The position numbers and the translations under genes were made by a program. Of a stretch of 5,787 nt of DNA, positions 1-5,787 are shown in pieces (the stretch's first letter is position 1; every line of letters begins with the position of its first letter). A model generated the notes under the pieces. The model was given only the letters and a program-made list of their open reading frames with translations, was not told where the DNA came from and ran no database searches. The DNA is from Clostridiaceae bacterium (GTDB lineage Bacteria > Bacillota > Clostridia > Clostridiales > Clostridiaceae), in the NCBI GenBank assembly GCA_003510765.1, contig DOKV01000008.1:1-5787 (forward strand), in the 5' to 3' direction.

Positions 1-1188
1 TATGGCAAAATGTTGAAAGAGAATCAGCGCTTTGCCACCTCTTCAGAAGTGATCAAAGATTATGTGGACCTTGCAAGAATTCAAGGAGAGCGTCTTCGAA
101 GCACCACCTTCCAAAAAGAGCAACCTTTGGCCGCTCATGAAGCTGAAATTGTGCCCTTCCCATGGATAGAAGGTACTATAAAATCCTTTGATCGTATCCT
201 GGACCCCCATCCTTTTGTACCTTCAGATCCGTTGGTGAGAAAAGAACGGGCCAAAGAGATCTTGGCCATTCAAAGTCATGGGCTCTTTAAAAGACTCCAT
301 CATTTGAATCTCAAGAAGACGGTCATTGGCATCTCAGGAGGCTTGGATTCTACCCTAGCCCTCTTGGTGATTGTGAAAACCTATCAGCTTATGAATCTGC
401 CCCTTGAAAACATCATCACCATTACCATGCCTGGGTTTGGCACCACAGATCGGACCTATCAAAATGCCTTGACCCTTTGCCGGGAATTGGGGACAGATCT
501 AAGAGAAATTAGCATCGTAGAAGCTTCCTTGCAGCACTTTAAAGACATTGGTCATTCCAAGGATGTCCATGATGCCACCTATGAAAATGTACAAGCCAGA
601 GAACGGACACAAATCCTCATGGATGTAGCCAATAAGGAAGGGGCCATTGTCATTGGTACTGGAGATCTTTCAGAGCTTGCCTTGGGCTGGTGTACCTACA
701 ATGGAGACCAAATGTCTATGTATAGTGTCAATGGCTCCATCCCCAAAACCTTGGTCCGTTACTTGGTAAAATATTTCTATGAAGAAGAATTCCAGGGGCC
801 CATTGCCGAGGTGCTCGAAGACATTTTGATGACCCCTGTGAGCCCAGAACTGTTGCCCAAAGGAGACCAAGATGAGCTCCTTCAAAAAACAGAGGATCTT
901 GTAGGCCCCTATGAGCTCCATGATTTCTTCCTCTATCACTACATGAAGTATGGGGCAAGTTTTCAGAAAATCCTCTTCATGGCTGTCCATGCATTTCAAG
1001 GGCACTATGAGGAAGCTGTGATTAAAAAATGGCTAAAAGTATTCATCAAACGATTCTACAGCCAGCAATTCAAACGCTCGGCCATGCCAGATGGTCCTAA
1101 AGTGGGCAGCATTTCTTTATCTCCCCGTGGGGATTTAAGAATGCCCTCCGACGCTTCCTTTGCTACTTTCATGAATATTTTAGACTAA
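1..1188 (+). CDS. nadE: Glutamine-dependent NAD+ synthetase, C-terminal part (5' end outside window)
   Basis: The enzyme makes NAD+ from nicotinic acid adenine dinucleotide, ATP and glutamine-derived ammonia, the last step of NAD biosynthesis in the cytosol. The frame is open to the window edge (Y-G-K before the first Met at base 10), so that Met is internal; 395 residues are visible. Numbering from it, residues 1-40 match the linker after the N-terminal nitrilase-like glutaminase domain (DLARIQGERLR, near the family's DLERLRQERMR). The synthetase domain follows, with the ATP pyrophosphatase P-loop SGGLDST (109-115), ENVQARERTQ (192-201) and GTGDLSELALGW (216-227). Near the end, the FKRS, PDGPKVGS and MPSDA blocks (354-382) are typical of the long glutamine-dependent class. 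That class is about 640-680 residues, so some 250 glutaminase residues should lie upstream. The C-terminal blocks carry small substitutions (FKRSAMPDGP, GDLRMPSD), which look tolerable. Stop is TAA. No clear hairpin terminator follows, so some read-through into the ATPase gene is possible. Confidence 0.97.
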   Translation, partial: YGKMLKENQRFATSSEVIKDYVDLARIQGERLRSTTFQKEQPLAAHEAEIVPFPWIEGTIKSFDRILDPHPFVPSDPLVRKERAKEILAIQSHGLFKRLHHLNLKKTVIGISGGLDSTLALLVIVKTYQLMNLPLENIITITMPGFGTTDRTYQNALTLCRELGTDLREISIVEASLQHFKDIGHSKDVHDATYENVQARERTQILMDVANKEGAIVIGTGDLSELALGWCTYNGDQMSMYSVNGSIPKTLVRYLVKYFYEEEFQGPIAEVLEDILMTPVSPELLPKGDQDELLQKTEDLVGPYELHDFFLYHYMKYGASFQKILFMAVHAFQGHYEEAVIKKWLKVFIKRFYSQQFKRSAMPDGPKVGSISLSPRGDLRMPSDASFATFMNILD

Positions 1189-1214
1189 GTTCATCTCTAG
1201 GAATTGAGTAAGCG

Positions 1215-1220
1215 TATAAT
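1215..1220 (+). promoter_or_regulatory. Likely -10 box for the Ca2+-ATPase gene
   Basis: A perfect TATAAT lies 27 bases after the nadE stop and 45 bases before the ATPase start codon. No good -35 box is present at 17-bp spacing; the best candidate is TTCATC at 1190-1195, with 19-bp spacing and only 3 of 6 matches, and there is no TG extension. Transcription would begin near 1227 and give a leader of about 40 bases. The promoter is inferred from this match only. Confidence 0.5.
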
Positions 1221-1250
1221 GAAATCAAGTAGATGGGTTCAATTGAGCCA

Positions 1251-1256
1251 AGGAGG
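1251..1256 (+). promoter_or_regulatory. Ribosome binding site of the Ca2+-ATPase gene
   Basis: A perfect AGGAGG sits 9 bases before the ATG at 1266 and fixes that start. It directly follows a small GGTTC-AATT-GAGCC hairpin (1236-1249). Confidence 0.9.
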
Positions 1257-1265
1257 TAAACAACG

Positions 1266-3929
1266 ATGTGGTATACAAAATCAACAGAGGATCTTCTTTC
1301 GGAATTTGAGGTGGACCCTAGGGAAGGTCTGACTAAGGAAAACGTGGAGAAGCGAAAACAGCAGTATGGGGAGAACAAACTGGCTGAAGGGAAAAAGAAA
1401 ACCTTATGGGGCATGTTCCTGAGCCAACTGAAAGATGCCCTAATCTATGTGCTTTTAGGGGCTGCACTCATCACCTTACTGGTGGCAGAATATGCAGATA
1501 CCGTGATCATTTTGGCGGTGGTATTTCTCAATGCCACCATTGGCGTTGTTCAAGAAAACAAAGCGGAAAAAGCCATTGAAGCGTTAAATAAACTCACCAC
1601 CCCACGGTCCTTGGTAAGGCGCCAAGGAGCCATCACAGAAATCAATTCCCTAGATATTGTGCCAGGAGATGTGGTGATATTAGATGCAGGTCGATATGTG
1701 CCGGCAGATCTTCGACTTCTAGAAAGCGCCAATCTTCAAATTGAAGAATCGGCCCTTACTGGAGAATCGGTCCCATCAAACAAGTACTTCGATGCAGTTT
1801 TTACACAAGAGAATGTGCCCATGGGGGATCAATCGAACATGGCCTTCATGTCCACCTTGGTGACCTATGGACGAGGAGAAGGTCTCGTGGTGGCCACAGG
1901 CATGGCTACGGCGGTGGGGAAAATTGCGGAGAGCCTCAATGAAGAGGTAGACAGTATGACCCCACTGCAAAAAAGAATGGATGAGCTGGGTAAAACCCTG
2001 GGGAAAATAGCCATAGCCATCACCCTACTGATGTTTGTCATTGGCTTTTTCCAGGGAAGACCCTTACTGGACATGCTGCTAACATCCATCAGCCTTGCAG
2101 TGGCAGCCATCCCTGAAGGATTGCCAGCCATTGTGGCCATCGTTTTGGCCCTTGGGGTGACGCGCATGAGTAAACAAAATGCCATTGTGAAGAAACTGCC
2201 TGCTGTGGAAACGCTGGGTTCTGTGAGTATCATCTGTTCCGATAAGACCGGAACCTTGACCCAAAATAAAATGACGGTGCTGAAATACTATCATGATGGC
2301 ATCTTTAAAGAGGTGGATGTTCAAGAAGATCAGGAGGAAATTTCTTCAGCATCAGCGGAAGAAATGACCAAAACCTTCGTCTTGTCCAGTGATGCCACTG
2401 CCACCAAGGAGGAATCCACAGGAGATCCCACGGAAATAGCCTTGATCGTCTTTGGGAATCGTTTTGGTTTAGCCAAAGAAGAACTCAATAGACTCTTTGA
2501 ACGAGTGGGCGAACGCCCCTTTGATTCAGACCGAAAGCTCATGTCCACCCTTAATCGTGAGGGAGAAGGGTATCGGGTTCATACAAAAGGTGCGTTGGAT
2601 CAACTGTTAAAGATTTCTACAAAGGTTTTTTTAGGTGGAGAAGTGGTGCCTTTAACAAAAGAGATGAAGGGGGAAATTTTACAAGATGCTGAAAAGATGT
2701 CTGAAGATGCCCTGCGGGTACTAGGCGCGGCTTATAGGGATACAGAAAAGGTCTTGGCGGAAGAAGACATGGAAAAAGATCTCACCTTCTTAGGGTTTGT
2801 GGCCATGATGGACCCTCCTAGAGAAGAAGTCAAAGCCTCCATTGATGCAGCCCATGGCGCAGGCATTACCTCCATTATGATCACAGGAGATCATAAAAGC
2901 ACCGCCTTTGCCATCGCCAAAGAGCTGCACATAGCAGAGCGCCTTGAACAAGCCATCACCGGCAGTGAGCTGGATGCCCTCTCAGAGGAGGCTTTGGCTG
3001 AGCGCATTGAACACTATCGAGTGTTTGCCAGGGTTTCTCCAGACCATAAAGTGAAAATCGTCAAAGCCTTCAAATCCAAAGGACATATTGTGTCCATGAC
3101 CGGGGATGGGGTCAATGATGCGCCTTCTTTAAAGCATGCAGACATTGGCGTAGCCATGGGCATCACAGGGACAGATGTGTCCAAAGGTGCAGCAGACATG
3201 ATCCTCACCGATGACAACTTCACCACCATTGTCCGGGCCATTGAAGAAGGCCGAAATATCTATGCCAATATAAAAAAGGCAGTGATCTTCCTTCTTTCTT
3301 GCAACTTAGGAGAAATCATCGCCATCTTCCTTGCAGTACTCTTTGATTTAGCCATTCCTCTACTGGCTACACAAATTCTATATGTGAACCTGGTGACAGA
3401 TACACTGCCAGCCATTTCTTTAGGAGTGGACCCTGGAGATGAGGATCTTATGAAAAAATCCCCAAGAGACCCTAAAGAGAGTTTCTTTGGGGGCGGTGCA
3501 GGGAAAAGAGCCATCCTCGGTGGTGTCCTCATTGGGCTGCTTACCCTACTAGCCTTTGCCATTGGGTTGAGGGAACGAGGGGTAAGTCTTTTAGATTCCA
3601 AGGGGGCCTCTGAAGAGGTCTTGATTTATGCAAGAACCATGGCTTTTGTGGTGCTGGCCACATCCCAGCTATTTTATAGCTTCACCCTTCGCAGCGAAAC
3701 GAAGTCCATTGTTCAAGTGGGCCTTTTGAAAAATAAGTATTTGGTAGGCTCTGTGCTTACAGCCATTTTGTTGCAAGCCCTAGTGATCACCCTTCCTTTC
3801 ACCGCCAAAGCCTTTAAAGTAACGGCTTTACCACTTAATGATTGGTTCATCGTCTTCGGGCTATCTTTATTGCCCTTACTGATCAATGAGCTCATCAAGC
3901 TCTTTGCCAGAAGGCGTCGTTCCTCATAG
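1266..3929 (+). CDS. P-type calcium-transporting ATPase (P2 type, SERCA/YloB-like)
   Basis: This is a full-length 887-residue ATP-driven cation pump of the plasma membrane, most likely exporting Ca2+ against H+. In order: a cation-ATPase N-terminal domain (about 1-50), M1-M2 (about 56-95), actuator domain with TGES at 165-168, M3-M4 (about 244-296), phosphorylation motif DKTGT at 326-330 (Asp326 is phosphorylated), and a nucleotide-binding domain with DPTE (387-390), RPFDSDRK (417-424) and KGA (441-443). MDPPRE (515-520), TGD (540-542) and GDGVND (613-618) follow, then M5-M10 (about 670-879). Calcium ligands expected from SERCA are present: PEGLP in M4 (Glu284), Asn680 and Glu683 in M5, and Asn708, Thr711 and Asp712 in M6. 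The SERCA M8 glutamate aligns with Gln801. The protein ends in a basic ARRRRSS tail. PEGLP with NLVTD points to Ca2+ rather than Na+/K+ or heavy metals, although Mn2+ transport cannot be excluded. The ATG at 1266 follows a strong ribosome binding site, and a terminator follows the TAG stop. Confidence 0.95.
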   Translation: MWYTKSTEDLLSEFEVDPREGLTKENVEKRKQQYGENKLAEGKKKTLWGMFLSQLKDALIYVLLGAALITLLVAEYADTVIILAVVFLNATIGVVQENKAEKAIEALNKLTTPRSLVRRQGAITEINSLDIVPGDVVILDAGRYVPADLRLLESANLQIEESALTGESVPSNKYFDAVFTQENVPMGDQSNMAFMSTLVTYGRGEGLVVATGMATAVGKIAESLNEEVDSMTPLQKRMDELGKTLGKIAIAITLLMFVIGFFQGRPLLDMLLTSISLAVAAIPEGLPAIVAIVLALGVTRMSKQNAIVKKLPAVETLGSVSIICSDKTGTLTQNKMTVLKYYHDGIFKEVDVQEDQEEISSASAEEMTKTFVLSSDATATKEESTGDPTEIALIVFGNRFGLAKEELNRLFERVGERPFDSDRKLMSTLNREGEGYRVHTKGALDQLLKISTKVFLGGEVVPLTKEMKGEILQDAEKMSEDALRVLGAAYRDTEKVLAEEDMEKDLTFLGFVAMMDPPREEVKASIDAAHGAGITSIMITGDHKSTAFAIAKELHIAERLEQAITGSELDALSEEALAERIEHYRVFARVSPDHKVKIVKAFKSKGHIVSMTGDGVNDAPSLKHADIGVAMGITGTDVSKGAADMILTDDNFTTIVRAIEEGRNIYANIKKAVIFLLSCNLGEIIAIFLAVLFDLAIPLLATQILYVNLVTDTLPAISLGVDPGDEDLMKKSPRDPKESFFGGGAGKRAILGGVLIGLLTLLAFAIGLRERGVSLLDSKGASEEVLIYARTMAFVVLATSQLFYSFTLRSETKSIVQVGLLKNKYLVGSVLTAILLQALVITLPFTAKAFKVTALPLNDWFIVFGLSLLPLLINELIKLFARRRRSS

Positions 3930-3936
3930 GTTGACA

Positions 3937-3990
3937 AAATCTCTTGCCCTCTATTTGGCATGTTCTGGGCAAGAGATTTCCTTTATATTT
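3937..3990 (+). terminator. Intrinsic terminator after the Ca2+-ATPase gene
   Basis: Arms AAATCTCTTGCCC (3937-3949) and GGGCAAGAGATTT (3967-3979) are perfectly complementary over 13 bp around a 17-base loop. The stem starts 7 bases after the stop codon. The tail CCTTTATATTT is T-rich but interrupted. The long loop and imperfect U-tract make it somewhat weaker than a textbook terminator. Confidence 0.8.
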
Positions 3991-4024
3991 ACAGCCATTG
4001 GGGATACCCTTCTTTCATGGGGTG

Positions 4025-4036
4025 TGATACTATATT
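4025..4036 (+). promoter_or_regulatory. Candidate extended -10 promoter of the exporter gene
   Basis: TG-A-TACTAT (4025-4033) fits an extended -10 element (TGnTATAAT with one mismatch), and an overlapping TATATT (4031-4036) is an alternative -10. No convincing -35 box lies at the right distance, as is common for extended -10 promoters. Transcription would start around 4040, just before the palindrome at 4052-4068. Confidence 0.45.
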
Positions 4037-4051
4037 AAGGCACTAATCATC

Positions 4052-4068
4052 GGGAGAAGTCTTCTCCC
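4052..4068. promoter_or_regulatory. Perfect 17-bp palindrome in the exporter leader (candidate operator)
   Basis: GGGAGAAG-T-CTTCTCCC is a perfect inverted repeat with 8-bp arms and one central base. It lies just downstream of the candidate -10 element and 22 bases before the start codon at 4091. This is a typical place for a repressor operator. As RNA it could form a 7-bp stem with a 3-base loop, but no U-tract follows, so termination is unlikely. The binding factor cannot be named from the sequence. Confidence 0.5.
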
Positions 4069-4090
4069 AATACAATCGCAAGGAGTAACT

Positions 4091-5128
4091 ATGGAACAAG
4101 CAAGAAAAATCTTTGGATTAAAAAAAGAAGCAGTGCTTCTAGATTCATGGCTCTATATCACCAAATCCATGCTGGCCATCGGCACTGGATTTCTACTGGG
4201 TAGCATGTTTTCTGTGACAAGATTGGACATAATTTCGGTACTACTCGGGGTCATGTACAACCTTGAAGCCACCAACATCTCTGCGGTGAAGGGCGGCATC
4301 AATCAGCTCCTGGCATCCTTTTTAGGAGCAGTCACCACAGGGATTCTCGTGTCCATTTTGGGGGTGAATGTGGTCACCATCATGCTGGGTATGGGCTTAA
4401 CCTTATACATCGCCTTAAAAATCGATTACACTGCCGTCTCCCCTGTGGCTATTTTTACCAGCATCTACATGACGCAGTTTTTGCAAAGTGATGCTTTGGG
4501 AAATCCCAGTATCTTCTTAACCATTCGGTTGAGAATATTCGCTTTGGGATTAGGTGTTGCAGTGGCCCTTCTCTTTAACTTCCTCTTTTCTTTTGTGTAT
4601 TATCGAAAGATCACCAGAAAGAGGTTGGAGTATGTGAAGCTGAAGTTAGATGAGGTTATGGCTTTAACCTATGATTATCTGACCAAGGACATAGCAGAGA
4701 ATACCATTTCCTACAACCCTGCCTTTTCCCAAGTCTTCGCCCACATCGATGCCGTGGCCACCAATTTGGCTGCACTGGAAAAGGATCCACTGATTCCCTT
4801 TAAAGTCTTGGAGAAGAAAAATTTGATCACAGCCATGACCATGATCAGTAAATTGAAGCTTTTGGCCCATTTAGCGTATAACAGCTGTTATATGAAGGAA
4901 GTGTATAGAGTGGACTTCCAAGAGAAACACCTGAAATCCTTGGGGGATTTCAACCATAAGTTGAAGCAATTAGACTTTTTAAAAGTAGAACCAGACAGTG
5001 ATGCTTTTATGCCCCACTTCCCTGTGCCTGAACATGACGATGAAGAAGCCAAAAGGATTTATGAGAACTTGGATCTTATTTTCACAGAATACAATGCACT
5101 GGTGGAGCTTCATCATCAAATGAAGTAA
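4091..5128 (+). CDS. Aromatic acid exporter family (FUSC/DUF939-like) membrane protein
   Basis: This 345-residue protein resembles the Bacillota aromatic acid exporter/DUF939 proteins (YqjA/YgaE type, FUSC superfamily), to which efflux of aromatic carboxylic acids is assigned mostly by homology. The N-terminal half (about 20-170) is a block of roughly six hydrophobic segments: 22-40, 46-57, 70-91, 93-111, 115-132 and 147-170. Conserved-looking features are the YNLEATNISAVKGGINQ loop (56-72) and the NPSIFLTIRLR turn (138-148) before the last membrane helix. A basic YYRKITRKRLE stretch (170-180) marks the cytoplasmic side. The remainder (about 175-345) is soluble and mostly helical, with an acidic EHDDEEAKRIYENLD end (314-328), as in other members with a cytoplasmic C-terminal domain. 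No signal peptide is apparent. The ATG at 4091 has AAGGAG (4080-4085) 5 bases upstream. It probably has its own promoter and operator. The family call rests on overall layout and remembered motifs, and the substrate is unknown. Confidence 0.75.
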   Translation: MEQARKIFGLKKEAVLLDSWLYITKSMLAIGTGFLLGSMFSVTRLDIISVLLGVMYNLEATNISAVKGGINQLLASFLGAVTTGILVSILGVNVVTIMLGMGLTLYIALKIDYTAVSPVAIFTSIYMTQFLQSDALGNPSIFLTIRLRIFALGLGVAVALLFNFLFSFVYYRKITRKRLEYVKLKLDEVMALTYDYLTKDIAENTISYNPAFSQVFAHIDAVATNLAALEKDPLIPFKVLEKKNLITAMTMISKLKLLAHLAYNSCYMKEVYRVDFQEKHLKSLGDFNHKLKQLDFLKVEPDSDAFMPHFPVPEHDDEEAKRIYENLDLIFTEYNALVELHHQMK

Positions 5129-5143
5129 TCCTCAAAACACATA

Positions 5144-5187
5144 AAAAGAGAAGGATGCATACCCTAAGGTATGGATCCTTCTCTTTT
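5144..5187. terminator. Bidirectional terminator between convergent genes
   Basis: Positions 5144-5163 pair with 5168-5187: 19 of 20 positions pair, with one G-G mismatch (5157/5174) and a 4-base CTAA loop. The outer stem is AAAAGAG/CTCTTTT, so each strand has a run of T at the 3' foot: TCTCTTTTGCTCTT on plus, and TTTTTATGTGTTTT on minus. It starts 15 bases after the exporter stop and 4 bases beyond the reductase stop on the opposite strand, so it can end both transcripts. Confidence 0.92.
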
Positions 5188-5191
5188 GCTC

Positions 5192-5674
5192 TTATAAGGA
5201 TGCTTCCAGCATCTTGACCACTTTTTCCATGTACACTTGTTCCAGGGCTGTAAATCTTGCCAAGGAAGGGCTGTCGATGTCCAGCACGCCAAAGAGTGTC
5301 CCTTTTGCATAGATGGGTACCACCAACTCTGAACGAGAGGCTGCATCACAGGCGATGTGGTTGTCTAGGTTAAGGACATCGTCCACCAATTGGGTCTTCC
5401 CTTCTTTGGCAGCGGTGCCACAAACACCTTCACCCATGGCGATTCGATTACAGGCAGGTTTTCCTTGGAAGGGACCAAGAATTAAGGTATCTTCTTTTAG
5501 TAGGTAAAAGCCCACCCAATTGATGTCTTCTAGGTACATCTGTAAAATGGCGCTGATGTTGGCCAAGTTGGCCAACACATCGGATTCATTTTTCAGTTGT
5601 GCTTTCACAAACATGAGCGCACTGTCTAATTTCTTCTCTTGGGTCATCCCCTTGGGGTTGATGGTTTCTATCAT
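5192..5674 (-). CDS. Free methionine-(R)-sulfoxide reductase (GAF domain)
   Basis: This 160-residue cytosolic enzyme reduces free L-methionine-(R)-sulfoxide to methionine, using thioredoxin as reductant. It is the fRMsr family of E. coli YebR (MsrC) and B. subtilis YtsP, a single GAF domain turned into an enzyme. Family signatures are NWVGFYLL (52-59), LGPFQGKPACNRI (66-78), GEGVCGTA (81-88), HIACDAASRSELVVPI (106-121), GVLDIDSP (129-136) and RF (140-141). The three expected cysteines are Cys75, Cys85 and Cys109. Their spacings of 10 and 24 residues equal those of E. coli Cys84, Cys94 and Cys118, and Cys109 is the expected catalytic residue. Length is normal and nothing appears missing. The ATG at 5674-5672 has an AGGGGGA ribosome binding site 9 bases upstream; Met10 is a less likely start. 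Only 17 bases separate it from the upstream gene on the same strand, so co-transcription is likely. Its stop is 4 bases from the shared terminator hairpin. Confidence 0.95.
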   Translation of the reverse strand: MIETINPKGMTQEKKLDSALMFVKAQLKNESDVLANLANISAILQMYLEDINWVGFYLLKEDTLILGPFQGKPACNRIAMGEGVCGTAAKEGKTQLVDDVLNLDNHIACDAASRSELVVPIYAKGTLFGVLDIDSPSLARFTALEQVYMEKVVKMLEASL

Positions 5675-5683
5675 GACATTACG

Positions 5684-5690
5684 TCCCCCT
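5684..5690 (-). promoter_or_regulatory. Ribosome binding site of the methionine sulfoxide reductase gene
   Basis: Read on the minus strand, AGGGGGA lies 9 bases before the ATG, within the 17 bases after the preceding gene's stop. It is a one-base variant of AGGAGG and supports Met1 over Met10. Confidence 0.7.
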
Positions 5691-5691
5691 G

Positions 5692-5787
5692 CTACTTTTC
5701 TACGAGGTAGGTGCCCTTTTCATCTTGGCGGATGAGTCCTTTTTTCATCAGGTTACCCAGGGCAATCTTGAAGTAGTTTTTGCTACT
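5692..5787 (-). CDS. C-terminal end of a probable CvfB/YitL-type S1 RNA-binding protein (5' end outside window)
   Basis: An open minus-strand frame enters from the window edge and ends at TAG (5694-5692), giving 31 residues. It contains SSKNYFKIALGNLMKKGLI followed by RQDEKGTYLVEK. This pattern (SK..FK.A.G.L.K.G.I, then a short D/E-G hairpin and YLV) resembles the C-terminal winged-helix of CvfB/YitL proteins, which carry S1 RNA-binding domains upstream and affect virulence-factor expression in staphylococci. The resemblance is from memory of the family and the fragment is short, so another winged-helix protein remains possible. The frame is supported as coding by the short 17-base gap to the reductase gene and by the ribosome binding site placed just behind its stop. 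Confidence 0.6.
   Translation of the reverse strand, partial: SSKNYFKIALGNLMKKGLIRQDEKGTYLVEK

Noticed and set aside
670..1005. Open minus-strand frame of 111 codons opposite nadE
   Set aside because: It lies wholly inside a conserved coding region, has no recognisable domain, and overlaps motif-bearing residues of NAD+ synthetase on the other strand.
1865..2233. Open minus-strand frame of 122 codons opposite the Ca2+-ATPase
   Set aside because: It is low in complexity, rich in Ser, Met and Ala, antisense to conserved ATPase sequence and shows no family resemblance. It is a by-product of the codon use of the real gene.
3260..3601. Open minus-strand frame of 113 codons opposite the ATPase M5-M7 region
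   Set aside because: It is the antisense image of conserved membrane segments, rich in Ser, Pro and Lys, with no recognisable domain.
3931..3936. Perfect TTGACA directly after the ATPase stop, a possible -35 box
   Set aside because: No -10-like hexamer lies 16-18 bp downstream; that stretch is the terminator loop. The match is probably chance.
5313..5735. Two plus-strand open frames (5313-5507 and 5520-5735) opposite the methionine sulfoxide reductase
   Set aside because: They are antisense to a gene with all its family motifs, and their translations resemble nothing known. The second also runs across the intergenic gap and the end of the upstream gene.
1..5787. Possible novel system, mobile element or defence island
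   Set aside because: All five genes belong to, or resemble, common chromosomal families, intergenic gaps are short, and there are no transposases, integrases, direct-repeat arrays or clusters of unknown genes.

Overview
The window looks like an ordinary chromosomal segment of a low-to-mid GC Gram-positive bacterium. Clostridia or related Bacillota are most likely. The reasons are strong AGGAGG-type ribosome binding sites, sigma-A-like -10 boxes, U-tract hairpin terminators and a set of Bacillota-type housekeeping genes. This placement is inferred from gene content and signals, not from a search. I see no rRNA, tRNA, CRISPR array, insertion sequence, phage gene or toxin/antitoxin gene, and no sign of a previously undescribed system.

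Left part, plus strand. Positions 1-1188 hold the C-terminal part of a glutamine-dependent NAD+ synthetase (nadE), whose start lies outside the window. After a 77-bp gap carrying a -10 box and a strong ribosome binding site comes a full-length 887-residue P-type calcium-transporting ATPase (1266-3929). It is closed by a 13-bp-stem hairpin that looks like an intrinsic terminator. The 161-bp gap after it (3930-4090) contains this terminator, an extended -10 promoter and a perfect 17-bp palindrome. It leads into a 345-residue membrane protein of the aromatic acid exporter/FUSC type (4091-5128).

Right part, minus strand. A long, nearly perfect hairpin at 5144-5187 lies between the exporter gene and a convergent gene for free methionine-(R)-sulfoxide reductase (5192-5674, minus). 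It probably stops transcription from both sides. Seventeen bases upstream of the reductase, on the same strand, is the end of another gene (5692-5787, minus). Its last 31 residues resemble the C-terminal winged-helix of CvfB/YitL-type S1 RNA-binding proteins. The two minus-strand genes are probably one transcript.

The genes do not form an evident single pathway. They cover NAD biosynthesis, Ca2+ efflux, possible organic-anion efflux and repair of oxidised free methionine. The three plus-strand genes have separate transcription signals, so they look like independent units. The most useful item for a second look is the palindrome in the leader of the exporter gene, a candidate operator.
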